Assembly: GCA_942159475.1 (NCBI GenBank)
Contig: OW804096.1
Coordinates: 108,412,194-108,476,193, forward strand
Length of the DNA: 64,000 bases
Reading direction: 5' to 3'
Origin: Sthenelais limicola
Taxonomy: Eukaryota; Annelida; Polychaeta; Phyllodocida; Sigalionidae
The notes under the pieces: model-generated
Told to the model about the DNA's origin: nothing
What the model saw: the letters and a program-made list of their open reading frames with translations, nothing else
Databases searched by the model: none
Translations under genes and position numbers: made by a program
Shown here: positions 1 through 12,300 of the stretch, piece after piece
How the letters are laid out: each line of letters opens with the position of its first letter
How positions within the stretch are numbered: the stretch's first letter is position 1

Positions 1-1332
1 CACCAACAGAAGGATACTTTAGGCATTACCGTCAATTACGAGCGTATTGTTCATTCAAATTTTCATCCGCGAGGGGCCTCTGAGAGAAAGGAAATGAGAT
101 CGCTGGCAGTCGCCATTGAATTCCGAGTCCATCTCCCGTAAAGTCGCTGGGACTTAGTTTTTGTATCCTCCCAAGTGTCCTTATCCCTCTTATCGCTCGC
201 AGACAAACTAAATTCTGCACAAAAATTGTAAATATCAATTAGAAGACTGTGATGGCACTCTACAACATTTCCATCACAAAATCTCCAGTTAGCTTTTTAT
301 TATATTATCAGTCATGCATAGAAGGTTACATTCTGGTCTCAACAAATAGTTTTCCCAAGGACGTGGTACAAAACGGAGAAACATTTGAGTTGAAATTGCA
401 TTTAAAATTGTGATAAGGATCAGTCTATAATACGCTAAAATTTTCCCCATGGGCAGAAGTAAATGCTGCAAGAATCCTGCAATTTGAATTGTGCGTGTTT
501 CATTCTCATTCGCTTTGATAATTCGAACGTCATGTGGAGTTTGGCGTGTCCCTGATTTGTCTATGTAGCTGTTTACTGTCATAAGGATAAACAATCAACT
601 AATGCAAGTCATGGGTATACAATGCCTCCAACTAATGCTTTGACTGAGATAATGATAATAACAGAATACATTGATTGAATTGCGGAATAGATACATGTAT
701 AATGCCCTATACCTTACCATATATGTTATGGCTCTAAGTGTCAATACTTTTGTTTAGTTACTAGTATCACTCCCGGGTAGATTGCCGGTCTACTACATCA
801 TTGATACGTTATTGAATAATTTGGAGCCCGTGGGAAAGGATATGGCAACTGATGAAAAGCAATACCTTCTATCAATATAGGATCTTAAAGAATGGATGCT
901 ACTGGTATCCCCCCACACGCTAGCTTCAGCATCAGGTTTAGTGGTATCGCATGGCACGGTTCCAACAGGCCCAGCCTCCCCATCCATGAACAGTGGATTA
1001 CGTTGGCAACTGTTTCTGTCTCCAGGCCTCCGAGTTGGACTTTTCATATCTCGCCATTCCCCAAGCTACAGGCTAACGTCGGTAAATGAACACTGATACC
1101 GTTTTATGCTTGATGCTGTATACGGTTTCCCAGCAAACAAGACTGCTGTTGACAGCTTGCTTTTTTCTCAAAGAAAAATATTGCTATGCGATACTCCTCG
1201 CGTATAATTCAACACCTTGAAATAACTTTAGTGTGATTGAAAATGATTTGTAGATCTACTGTTCAGAATTCGGTGTGAGACATCTTTATATAAAGGGCAA
1301 CTTTTATATTTCAGGAGTTGTACATGTAGATT

Positions 1333-1394
1333 CAATTTACCTGTAAACATCAATATAAATATCTAATTTACCTGTAAACATTACTATAAAGATC
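1333..1394 (+). repeat. Two-copy 31-bp tandem duplication
   Basis: Two adjacent 31-bp units (1333-1363 and 1364-1394) match at 27 of 31 positions. Both share the core AATTTACCTGTAAACAT followed by an AT-rich end finishing in ATC. It is a simple local duplication with no coding context. Confidence 0.8.
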
Positions 1395-3301
1395 CGCTTG
1401 GCTGCCCTGTGGTGAACCTCTCATTAAGATAAGGGCGTCAACAACATAAGTCTTTATCCTGTTGTTCTCTTCACAATCATTGTCGGATTATGTACAGACA
1501 AATGCCCAAATCTTAAGTTTGGTAAAAGAACAATAAATGAAAGTGAGTTTGGATAATACCAAGCTAGAAGAACAGATCCATATATATTATATATCTACGT
1601 TAGGCTGTGCCTATTGCTGAACCACGCTTTATCTAGAAAAAGGAAGTAGAAGCAGGAAGAAGGGACGAGAATTACCTGTTGGGGGATTAGCAGCAGCTGC
1701 AGGCTAACAGCCCTTCCAATGCTCCCCATTTTCCATTTGCAAATCTATGAAATCAATCCCAGAGAATGGTTGTTTGCTAGTATTCACTCCCCCTTAGGTC
1801 GGTCGCACTGAAAACCTTTTGTTTAAACATACAAAAAATGGACCAAAAATAAATCGAACAAATTCTCCTAATACCAAATAAGATTTATCTCTCTAATATG
1901 AGTACTGCACTGATATAAATACAATGATTCCTTGGTTCACATTGTTGAAACAAACGTGTAACCCATTGTTGATGTGTGCATTGTGACAACTCCTGAATAG
2001 TAACTGTATTTACATACCTACTAACCCCCTTCTTCGGTCGTGAATCATTTTCTCTGTAATTGGAGGAATAACTTTAGGGAGGAACCCAAGCCCTTAGGAT
2101 ACAAATAGTCACAAAGGAAAGACACGTACATCAGTTGTACATCATCTTATTCTGGTCATCGCCCTGAATGGAAGCTATTCACTGCTCTTCAGCTGAACAT
2201 ATTGCTGTAGGGTGAGCAATAGATTGAGGCAGAGTTGCCCATATTCCACTATTTGATCACCGTGTGTACAATCGGGGCTGCAGAAAATTAAAAAAGGAAC
2301 AACCTCAATAACTGCAGCGCTCCCGAAGCACTAAACTTATAGAAGCTGACTGCACTGTCTTGCCTACATCCAAGCTTTTCCTTTACAAATGGAGGTACCA
2401 AAGCCCGGAGGCTAGCAAATTGCCCAATCACACATCTACACAATGGTGTTTCTCGGTCCAACTCCATGTAAATGTAAAAGTTCTTATCATGTTTTCCTGG
2501 GGAGGAACCACCAGCGATGTGGTCTCAGACTTTACTGGAATTGTCATATAGATATGGTTTTTATTTGTGTAAGAGCAGCCTGCTATTGATGTCCCTCGGA
2601 CGGTTGGAGCCATCCAAATGATTGCATACAGTGCATCCCCAGACGCAGGCTATCTTCAAGTCATATTTGCCTTCTTCTTTGCCTGTCCATAAGGATAGCA
2701 TTCAACAACCAAATGGCAGATGGTCTGTCGCTGCAGTAAAGGACTTGCTGTGCGGCCTGGACAAACTTAGGCAAGACTTCTGTAGACGAAAGTAAGCAAT
2801 CTAGCTTCAGCTAATACTGAAGTAAGTCAACCACAGTTCGTCCACGTAGCACTGAGCCGACGTGATTGGTCCTCAAAGTGTGTGGCAGTAGATATGGCAT
2901 ATCTATTCTGTAGCTTCTGCCATATCTAGTTTATTGATGTTATCATTTTGCTGAGTAGTAATAGGAGTCTGTAATCAGGATGCTGTGGCTATAATTATTT
3001 CAGCAGTTTGCACAATTGATACGAAATAATTGAAATCATATAATGTTTACGTCATGTGACATGGAGCATTCCGAGGGAATTCTAACCGAATCAGCCAAAC
3101 CAACTTATATTTTGTTTTCAAACATTCAACTTGTAGATCGCTATATAATTATGACGCCTGAGATTTAAGCATGATTCAATATATTCCAGTATGCATTGCT
3201 GTGTAGTATATCAAGTAGGCAGGTCCTTACAAAGTGGCCATCTTGGTTATCAGGGATAACGTGATGTTTTTCAATCCCTTTCCTGCTCTTAACCTGACCC
3301 G

Positions 3302-3552
3302 ATTGGCTGGAGGTCACTCCCATCGGGCCTAGTCTGGCTGACCATTAATTATAAGTGAGACCAATGACCCTCTATCCTCTGGATCCAATCAAATGAGCCA
3401 ATGACCGGACGGGATCCTAAACCCATCTGGAGTGCCAACCAATCATAACCTATCTTTCACTCAGACCAGTCATGAAGGTCAGTTTTATAGCACTAATTTA
3501 TTGGGTTGGCCAAGTCGTAAATCATCGGAAAACATGATTTAGCGTTCATTGG
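3302..3552. promoter_or_regulatory. Cluster of CCAAT/ATTGG boxes
   Basis: Seven CCAAT pentamers lie within 251 bp: CCAAT at 3361, 3385, 3398 and 3439, and ATTGG at 3302, 3500 and 3548. Less than one would be expected by chance in such a length. NF-Y binds this pentamer in animal promoters and enhancers. Whether this is a regulatory element is inference; no transcript start or adjacent gene is visible. Confidence 0.2.
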
Positions 3553-4094
3553 CATTAACCTCCTAGATGTGTCGAATTTCTCTTTCTCATTCATTGAAAT
3601 GTCCTTGCCATTGATTATATGGATCAGTCCTAGGCCTACAACCATTCCTATTTAATCAAATACACGTGTAGATGAGTCAATATATGCCCATTCATGCTAT
3701 CAATTCTCACGAGTAGCTTTCAGTTGCGGCATAAGAATTGCTATATATACCATTTTCGCTTATTATTTACATTTAAATATGAGCAATTCAATATTCATTT
3801 TTAAGGTCATGCATCACCCTTAAAGCTGGTCGATTGATTAAAGACACGTCATTGGTCTCAACAATTCCCTGCGATGAAACCAACAGAGTAATTGAACTGT
3901 CGCTATGAACGTAATATTATGTTACCACGAAACAAGGACATTTAAAAAAGACCATGGCTTATGAAATGAAATCGATAAAATATATACCTAGTAAAATCCT
4001 CTATTCTGTGGAAGAAGAATAATCATACTCTGTTACAAAAACACCTATGCCACTTGCGCTTCCTCATAGTGCTAAACCTTCCATGGCAACATCA

Positions 4095-4110
4095 TGACGT
4101 TTCCACGTCA
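4095..4110. promoter_or_regulatory. Inverted repeat of CRE-like half sites
   Basis: TGACGT and ACGTCA are arranged as 6-bp inverted arms around a 4-nt centre (TTCC). The halves resemble CREB/ATF half sites. A regulatory role is speculative. Confidence 0.15.
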
Positions 4111-6129
4111 AACCGCACGTTCTCCATCTCATTTTTCCGACTTGGCACCCCAAGCGACAGGGGGACGGAGAGGAATAAGCAGTAGCCTTAATCACTAGGA
4201 GTAAAAGGACCGTGCGCTGCTTTCTCACTGTAATCTCATTTGTCAATACTAATGGATTAACAGCTAAAACACTGGCTCATCCTTCATCAATAGGTCTTTT
4301 CTGCCCATTGAGTGTGATTACATGCCAGGGCTGGCCAGCCTTACTTTTTCAGTCTAGGGATTTAGTTCGATCGGTGCCCCTCCGTTTGTGGCAGCCTTTT
4401 CTCCGGCATGCACCTAATCCCTGTGGATCCGCAAATAGCCGAAGTCATATTGCCACCTTTCACATGCCAACACATGTTTTCGCATGTTGAAATCCGGTAA
4501 AGAATGCTGCCGCCGAAGATGGTTTCACTGCACGAAGTGAGGCCCGACACTCCATTGAATTGTGCTTACCGTACTTGCATAGCTTCCAGTTACAGTTGGC
4601 AATATTATTACTTTATACCTAGTAACATATTTGACATAGATAGAATCCCAATTTATTGAAAATAAATATCAAGACGGCCTCTTGAATATTTTTGTATGGC
4701 CTGTCAATAGCCTTAGAACCACTCAGTTTAAAGGCAGTAGCTGTTTCTGGCTAGAGACGTTACATGAATCATTACCACACTCGTCTTTCTCTTGCTGACA
4801 AATTACTTTGAGACAGCCACTCTTGCATGATTAGCATTTAAATCGGTTATTAGAGATATGATGGGGGTTGAATTTGAGATGAATTACTTTTCTCTGTCAG
4901 ATGGAGCGCTCCCACGGGGAAAACACATCACTATATAGATTAAATCCCTTAAGTAATGGTTACTGTCAACACACCAACATTTGCCTTTAAATACGGCAAT
5001 TCGATGCATACCTCTTACACGGATACCACTCGCAATGAATATCATTTTTGAGACCTTGTGTCAACAAAATACCTTTTCATCCCTTGATCACATAACGCAG
5101 ACGACTGTAATACATTGAGAAAAAATACTTCTTCTGTTTAGTTTGGATTCTATTCCACATTGAAATGAGATAATTATGGTAGACTCAGAAAAGGGTTTAT
5201 ACGATTATTTAGTTCTCCTTGATTATATAAAATAAGGCAATTACTGTGCTTTAAGGTTTTATCCAATAATTTATTTCTGTTACATTCAAATTATACTTCA
5301 CGAACATCACAAGGCATAACAAATATTTTCAACGGTGCACTTTTTGTCAAATGAATGGCTCGATCAGTATTCTATATTTGATCCTTCCTATTTGATTTCA
5401 TTTGACAGCTCCATTGCAGTCATCCAGGATATTTTTCCTCAGTCATCGTGTTGCTTGTTTTTCAACATTATCACCCAAGTTTATATGGAAAAGACTGGCG
5501 GGCAAGCCGGTTACCTTTCTATTTATATCACGTCATACATGTAATTAGAATAATGGAAATTGAATAATATGTCCATGAAGGCAATCAGGTATCCATTATG
5601 TTTGCTACAGCATTGGGGGCGAAGCTATAAATATATGAACGCATTGTTCATACCAAATTGCGAAATATAATGTTTCATTTTTTACTTTTCACTCTTAGTC
5701 TATTAACAATATAGAATAGTTATATATGCGCGAGCAGATAGAATAACGTGCTCGTCAATATTTATAATGTGATAATTGTCTAGAAATGCACACTATCCCA
5801 TACATAATATCATCACTAAGAACATCTGCTCTCTGCAATAAATAAGGAGACAATAACACATCGGCTGCTTTATGAGTCTGAGATAGTTTAGATACCAATG
5901 GTCCTAGCGACACGAAATAATGCCATAAATGTGTCGGCATACACATGCTGGATTTTTTAAATAGTTGCCTTATTTTTTTCTCGTGGATTATAAAGACACT
6001 GCAGCTGACAATTTACTTGCGTATTGTGTGTTCTCCTCTGTACGGTATTAATGCTACATTTACGACATATGTTTGTACAAGACCTGGCAAGAACGATAAA
6101 AGATATTATGCCTCTTAATGTAGTAACAC

Positions 6130-6166
6130 AAAATCCTCAGCAACCTTTCTTTGAGGTGAGGATTTT
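6130..6166. repeat. Short inverted repeat with T run
   Basis: Ten-base arms AAAATCCTCA (6130-6139) and TGAGGATTTT (6157-6166) are fully complementary around a 17-nt loop, and the T run continues to 6168. It resembles a stem-loop, but no transcript is known. It may be chance. Confidence 0.4.
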
Positions 6167-8067
6167 TTAGTTCATCTGTCATTGATAGGTAGCGGAAAGA
6201 CGAACTCCAAGCAATGGATTCTGGTTCATTTTGAATGCATATCTGAGGCTGTAAAAACGATAACTGATATTGCGTTGGGACGGCTCTATGTCGTTGTGTA
6301 AGCCATATCCTCTTCTCGATGTCACCTGTAATGATATGAGTATTCGGTGAAATTATGATAGGACAATGACTCCTTTACCTTGCAGGTATTACATTGCTAG
6401 TGATTGTTCTCAGCATATTTGTGGACCTGAAAGTAATCTAATGCACCTGGATGAAAAAGTATAAAAACAGTGAAAAGCAGTCGGTCGTTACCAATCGTTC
6501 CCTAAATTTTGCCAGGAAGTATTTCCATCACTATTAACATCATTATAACAAGTACTTGTGTTCCGAGTTTATGTCTTTTCACAAGGCAACAACACGATTC
6601 CTCAAGTTTACATATGGAAGCAGTATAGAAAGATTGAAGTTCAAATCTGTCAATACCATTATCATACTGCCTAAACAAGCAACAATCACGGAAAGAAATC
6701 TCCAAGGCCGCACTGACAACTTAGCATTTCTATGAATAGGTTCCGCTGAATGGATTCCAAAAGGAAAATGGGCCAGTTTATTGGCATCATGAATGGGACT
6801 CACCTGTGTTGGGCATAAATTGCACTGAATTGAAAACCCGATGGCATCACCAATAGCAGAAAAGTTAAAACTGTCTGCGTATTGGAATTTGACACAACCA
6901 TCGCATTATGCTGTCGCTTCAGATTATACGCTTGAAATGCGACAGGAGGCTAAACGGCTGCGCGGTAGCCTACCTCTTTGATCGCTATCAGAAATGCCTA
7001 CACTAACTACTTACATGCTAATGGAATAAACATACATTACCTTGCCAGCAACATTGTAACGCCTTTATCTAAAATCTAACCTCGTTTCTGTTTTCCCACA
7101 CATTACTTCCACATTTTTATCGTTTTGTCACGTTTTCCCAGTGCGATCAATGTATGGCCAAGTTGTGGTCCGCTTCGAGTAAAATTCGATCGAAAGGCAT
7201 GATAGGTATCGAAGTTGTTTTTCTACAAGTTCGGCTCAGGTAGTTATTGTACTATTTTTCTCCTTCCTCAAGTTCCTGTTGGCCTCAATCTTAAATTCAA
7301 TTTAAAGCATTTTTATTGAAGGAGGTATACACAGAGGAGACGCGCATGTGAAAGTAAATGTCAGGTTTTCCAGCGTGTTCATGAAATCTTGACCCACTAT
7401 TTCATAAAATTATATTTCTTCCTTCTTTGCTTTCACTGTATGTATTTCGCTCAATAAACAGAAACCTCAAGGCACCATGTCTTTTAGTGCTTATAGTCTA
7501 GGAATTTGTAAGATATAAAAAGGGCAGATATATATAAATCTACTGCGTCATCACTCGACCAGTAAGCAATGAACCCGTATTTGTACCTTTTAACTATGAT
7601 TTTGATGTTATTGTAACAGTTTAGATGGGTGGCCGGGTCGCCATGATTACTTCCTGCTTTCTTTTTTTCCAGTGAAATATAACCCAAGGCCGTAAGCCAC
7701 ACATTTCATTATAATCTTAATGAATGTATTTGAATTCATCGATGATTAGCCGATTACAATGGCGATACGTTACCAGAACGGCATCCACATCGCAACCTTG
7801 TGATAAGAACTTGTGATGAATTATTCATGAAATGCCTTTTTTCCTACAATCACTTACCAACCAGCCTCACCGTCCAACTGTCCTTTCCTCGTATTCCATG
7901 CAAAGGATTTTGTATTGAGTACCGTCACATTCGTATAGCCTACAGAGAAGAGGGACAAATGCAGGTTCATTACCCAGGGGGATTCAGGAATTCACTCTTT
8001 ATATCCCCATTGTATCCATTATTGCAGCAATTATTTTACAACTATTTGATTTGATTTGAAAATAACC

Positions 8068-8427
8068 ATGCCTTTTCTCAAACAAGACTATGAAAATGGT
8101 GGTCTGAGAGAGCATTGTATTGATGAGATTGTAAAAGCCAACAGAATCAATTGGGTACATGCCAATAGCTTTGTGAAACAGATAGGCTGTAAAAAGAAAG
8201 AAACTTGTAATTATTGCAGGAGAAAAGATACTGTATGTCATTTCTTTACTGAATGTGAAAAATCCAGAAATATATGGGGGGAACTTTTTTTTCAAACAAC
8301 TTTTATTCAATATGTCAACAAAACCTCTCATCTCCTTGGGTCGATAACAGAAATTTTACATCGTACCCGTTTTCTCATCTCGTGTAATGTTTCATCCGTG
8401 AAGGGAAATATATTATATTTCACATGA
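8068..8427 (+). pseudogene. LINE reverse transcriptase C-terminal remnant (copy 1)
   Basis: From the ATG at 8068 the frame encodes a block typical of the C-terminal part of non-LTR (LINE) polymerases: a DYENGGLR motif, then KANRINWV. This is followed almost directly by a zf-RVT-like zinc-binding motif of the form C-x2-C-x7-H-x4-C, with residues CNYC, DTVCHFF and TECEKSRNIW. In intact LINEs a longer segment separates these two blocks, so an internal deletion is likely. No RT catalytic YxDD box lies upstream. The frame stops at 8427 and a run of ten G follows at 8523-8532. This is a dead fragment, and its LINE clade is not determined. Confidence 0.7.
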
Positions 8428-8857
8428 ATTGTTTCTAAAAAATAAGAGTAAAATATAGACTCTATTTGTGTTTGAACAAATTGTGAACCATTTGGAGCTA
8501 TTTACATATTTTTCCGCCCTGAGGGGGGGGGGCGGTGGTATATTACAAATTTTAGAACTTTGCGGCTACGAGCTTATCTCATCAATTTGTTGAGGTACAT
8601 TGAGGAGGTAATTCCCACGTTTGGTGTTGAAACCCAGTCATTTTAAACATTAAAAATTGGAAATCAACTATACAGTATCTGGCGAAAGAAAAAATATAAG
8701 AGGTATTTTAGACATTTAAGCTCCTTACGTCGGACTGTAGTCTTCTCCATGCATTCACCCACTCTTTTTGGGCTCCTGCTACCTTGTTCTGATACATAAT
8801 CGTTCGACACCTGTTTTCTAAGTCTGCTATTACAAGTTTAAGCGTTAGGTAACCGTT
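8428..8857. other. Spacer between two LINE tails
   Basis: This AT-rich stretch lies between the two LINE-like frames and contains the G10 run (8523-8532). No coding signal was seen. It could be the 3' untranslated remnant of the first copy. Confidence 0.35.
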
Positions 8858-9193
8858 GTGAATGAGTTTTTGTCTATGTATGAGTGCTTTTACCTGGAGG
8901 ATAATCCAATTAACATTTTTTTCACTGGTTCCATTTACATCAATTCCTTATGGGGGAACTTTGAAAAATGGTTCACAAACAGTGAGGTACTTTCCAAACT
9001 CCAAGCGAGTGACCTAAGCAGGACTAACCTTTTGTTGGGTTATAGTGGCGAGAGTAGACACAAACATTTCATTAATTGGTTGTTAATATCAGCGAAGTTC
9101 TATATTTACAGACAGAAAATGTACTATAAAAATAACATCGTGTTTCAGACTTTTATTAATGAAACAAGAATGAACCTGAGAATTAAAAAATAG
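8858..9193 (+). pseudogene. LINE reverse transcriptase C-terminal tail (copy 2)
   Basis: This frame matches the extreme C-terminus of LINE polymerases. A segment FFTGSIYINSLWGNF is the counterpart of the first copy's FFTECEKSRNIWGEL, but its zinc-ligand cysteine is lost. Next come LLLGY and then a WLLISAKFYIY block, like the (L/I)xxAKxYIY motif that ends many LINE ORF2 proteins. After the stop come ten G (9215-9224) and an A-rich run at about 9359-9385 that could be the retrotransposon poly(A) end. Because the zinc-finger segment occurs again, this is probably a second copy rather than a continuation of the first. Confidence 0.6.
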
Positions 9194-9385
9194 AACATGA
9201 TAGTTTCAAGCTCAGGGGGGGGGGCAATGCAATGAATGGTACAAGCTCTTGAATGATTTTGAAAGCATTGTGTAACGTGGAGCATATGAGCCAGAGCAGA
9301 AAGGCAATATTTGTTCTGTTATCTTGAGTTGTTTGCAGAGAGGCAAAGAGAGAAAAATTAGAAAAAAAAAATAAAAAATTATAAA
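9194..9385 (+). other. Probable LINE 3' UTR and A-rich end
   Basis: This follows the stop of the second LINE tail. It contains G10 at 9215-9224 and ends in an A-rich, T-interrupted run, consistent with the 3' end of a retrotransposed copy. No target-site duplication could be identified. Confidence 0.35.
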
Positions 9386-12300
9386 AGGCACCAAAAGGGT
9401 GCGAACCAAAAGGGAAAAAATAAAGAAAATGAAACCAGAATTTTGTTCGGTTCAAGAAAACGTTTTTGACATACATGTTATAGCTTTGTAGAGGCCTCGT
9501 TGGCAGGAAATTGAATAAAGAATGGGATTTTTTTAAAAAACAATTTTATTTGATCGAAGACATAATTCAGCCCATCGTGAATTCCTTTGGTTAAATGTGA
9601 CGTAAAATGCAAATAGATTACACCCTTGAGCTATACATCGTAATAATAGACCCATATATCAAAAGCAATTTTAATAGAAATCACGGTGTCCCCGGCACCT
9701 TTCTGTCCTTGATCCGACTATGTGGTTTATTGCCCGCTTCCCATAAAAGCTAAGAGGCACGGATCTCAAGGGCAATGGTCATCTAGAGTCGGACGAGCAT
9801 CCAAGCAAAGAGTGATGACCAACACTAGAGTGACCTGCTAACATTGTCAGCCTCCCTGGAGAACAAGGAGTGACCGTTCTCAGAGCCCATTGACCACAAC
9901 GTCCACTCTTCATTCCCAGCCCCACTGAAAAGTCCAAAGATGGCACTATTACAGGATTTGGCCTGGGGTGATAAACATCTTATTTCAGAAACACCTTCGT
10001 TTTATTCTATGTATATTATACATATACTTCCTGATTAAAGATATCTTCTTTCCCCCATTTCAGCATCGCCCGTTGTGCCAGCCACCAATCCGATACCTAA
10101 CTCACGGTGGAACACACAAAGAAACTTATAATCCTGGTTACAACCATCTGCTTGTGGTTGCAGAAAATATTCCACAACCGAGTTTAAATGTGATGTCTTC
10201 TCGTTCGGCTCCATCAGTGTCGGGATGCTTACGTTAGCAATCCCACTTTGCCCGTTCTTGTGGAAAACAAGAGTGGGAGACAGCGAGTGGGGAAAGCTTC
10301 CCAATAGGGGAGCGATGCACTCTGCTGCCCCGTTGTGAAACCCATCGGAGCCATGCAGTAGCTGGGCAAGAGTTCCCCAAGCGTTCACTTGAGGTTCTGG
10401 AATGGTAATTTAGGGCATTTAGCAGAGGATAACACTACAGGCCTGACCTGGCAGCCATACTAGCTTTAGCTGGATAGAATTATAATGATGAGGGATCCGG
10501 GTTGGGAGAGAGGGATAGGCTAAGGGGATGGATGACCCAGATTCTTATCAATCAAGAGATAGCAGGTTTTGCTGATACCAACGTCATCAAGGAAATGGTC
10601 TTCTCTGGTTATGTTTACGTCTGTCTGAATAGCAGGAATAATCCTGTTTCCAATGGGAAGCTAAATCATCGACCCATTATTGAATTTATATGTAATATGA
10701 ACGTAGTAACGACCATTCTGGATCAGAACCAACCAGTGCATTGAGATCAATATTTATAAACCTCATAACAAGCAAATATCTCTCTTGTTATTGAGCAGAT
10801 GACCGTGTATACAAGGCAATAGACATCTGAATTATATACTCGAGCCAAAATTGCATTCAAGCGATAGACCACTTCACGGGGGTGTTTTACCAAGCCTTTT
10901 CTCATCGACCTATGCTAAGGAATCAGGGCTATTTTCAGTCCGTCAATCAATTCTCAATACGATTAAACACCGTGCAAATCGTGTTCAGAACGCTATCGGC
11001 CGCAGACCCTTTTCGCACATATGTCTGCTTATTTGATAGTTAAATGGCTCAGGCTATTTCTCGCCTGGTGGGTCGGTGAGGATGGTCATCGGCAAGTAGC
11101 CACATCATCGACCCTCTGCCCACAAATCATGGGAGCCGGGTGCGGAAGACAGGTAGCCAGGCGGACCATGCGTTAATGAAAGCCAGTCAAATCAGAAAAT
11201 GCCACCTGCTACCGCCTTCTCCGTCCCCGGAAGGTCAACAGGGGGAGGTGGGCAGCAGGGCCCGAGTCTCTAACACGAAGAGGTTTGTGTTGGACGGCTT
11301 GATAAGATGCTGGGCCAGATCACTTTAGTTTCAGGAAAACTGCCCGGGAGGCTGTCTTTCACGCAAAAGTCCCCTTTATTTTGATTTATTTCACAAGTTA
11401 ATGGAACCTTTTCACAGCATATGACCAGTACTCTCAAGGGGTAAATATATACAAGCATGCTACCTGAACACAGAGAATCGCTAGATTTGTCAAACCTCTG
11501 ATGGATACACAATATACCTCCCATTATCTACGCATATATTACTTCCTATCTTAATTATGTCAGTACCCGAAATAATTTTGTTTATGATATTGCATTTCCC
11601 TCATTGGAAAGCCAATTATTTGTTTCCACGATACCATGAATTACGACAAAACGGCGATCTGCAACTGACCGTATTTAAAAACAACTACTGCCTTGATTTA
11701 TGTTTATTTGTTTGTTTGTTTTATTGATAGCATTTCATCTTTACAGATGATAATTCTCAGCGTATCAAGTGACAAATATTAAATAAAAAGAAACATATAT
11801 CTTTATAGTTTTACATTGGATTTTTAACATAAAGGTTGGTATAATTCATATCGATTAATCTTTACAAGATAATAATGTAGGGCGGAAGGGAGGTCCCTGT
11901 AGCAATAAACCCCTAGTGAATTAATCACATTTGTCATACCCAGAGTCTCCATTCAAATGCCAACAAGGTATCACAATCTAGCTACGTCCGGGAACACAAG
12001 AAGGCCATAACTCTTGTGTTCTGTTTTTGGCCGGAAATTCATTAGGAGGGAGGGTTCCTCTACAAGGAGTGTTTAATCCTTACATATCCTTATTTTCCCG
12101 ACCTTAAAATTACCTGTATAATAATATCACATAAATTGACATCCCTGATAAATTTGACCGAATGTCAAATATTCAACAGCATTTAGGGCAATTACTCTGA
12201 TCCAATGTACCCGATAATTATGATACTGTTCCTGTCAGTTATAGCAAATCAGGCTCACTTTCCCAACGACTCAATACATGTAGTCTGACACCTTTATGGG

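Larger units (their letters stand above)
1..8067. other. Non-coding stretch, no gene recognised
   Basis: Open frames here are at most about 100 codons and none shows a domain or convincing splice borders. Patches around 60-200 and 890-1090 are somewhat richer in G+C, but I could not match them to a protein. Visible small structures are a 31-bp tandem duplication (1333-1394), a cluster of CCAAT boxes (3302-3552), an inverted repeat with CRE-like halves (4095-4110) and a short hairpin (6130-6166). It may be intergenic or intronic. Confidence 0.5.
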
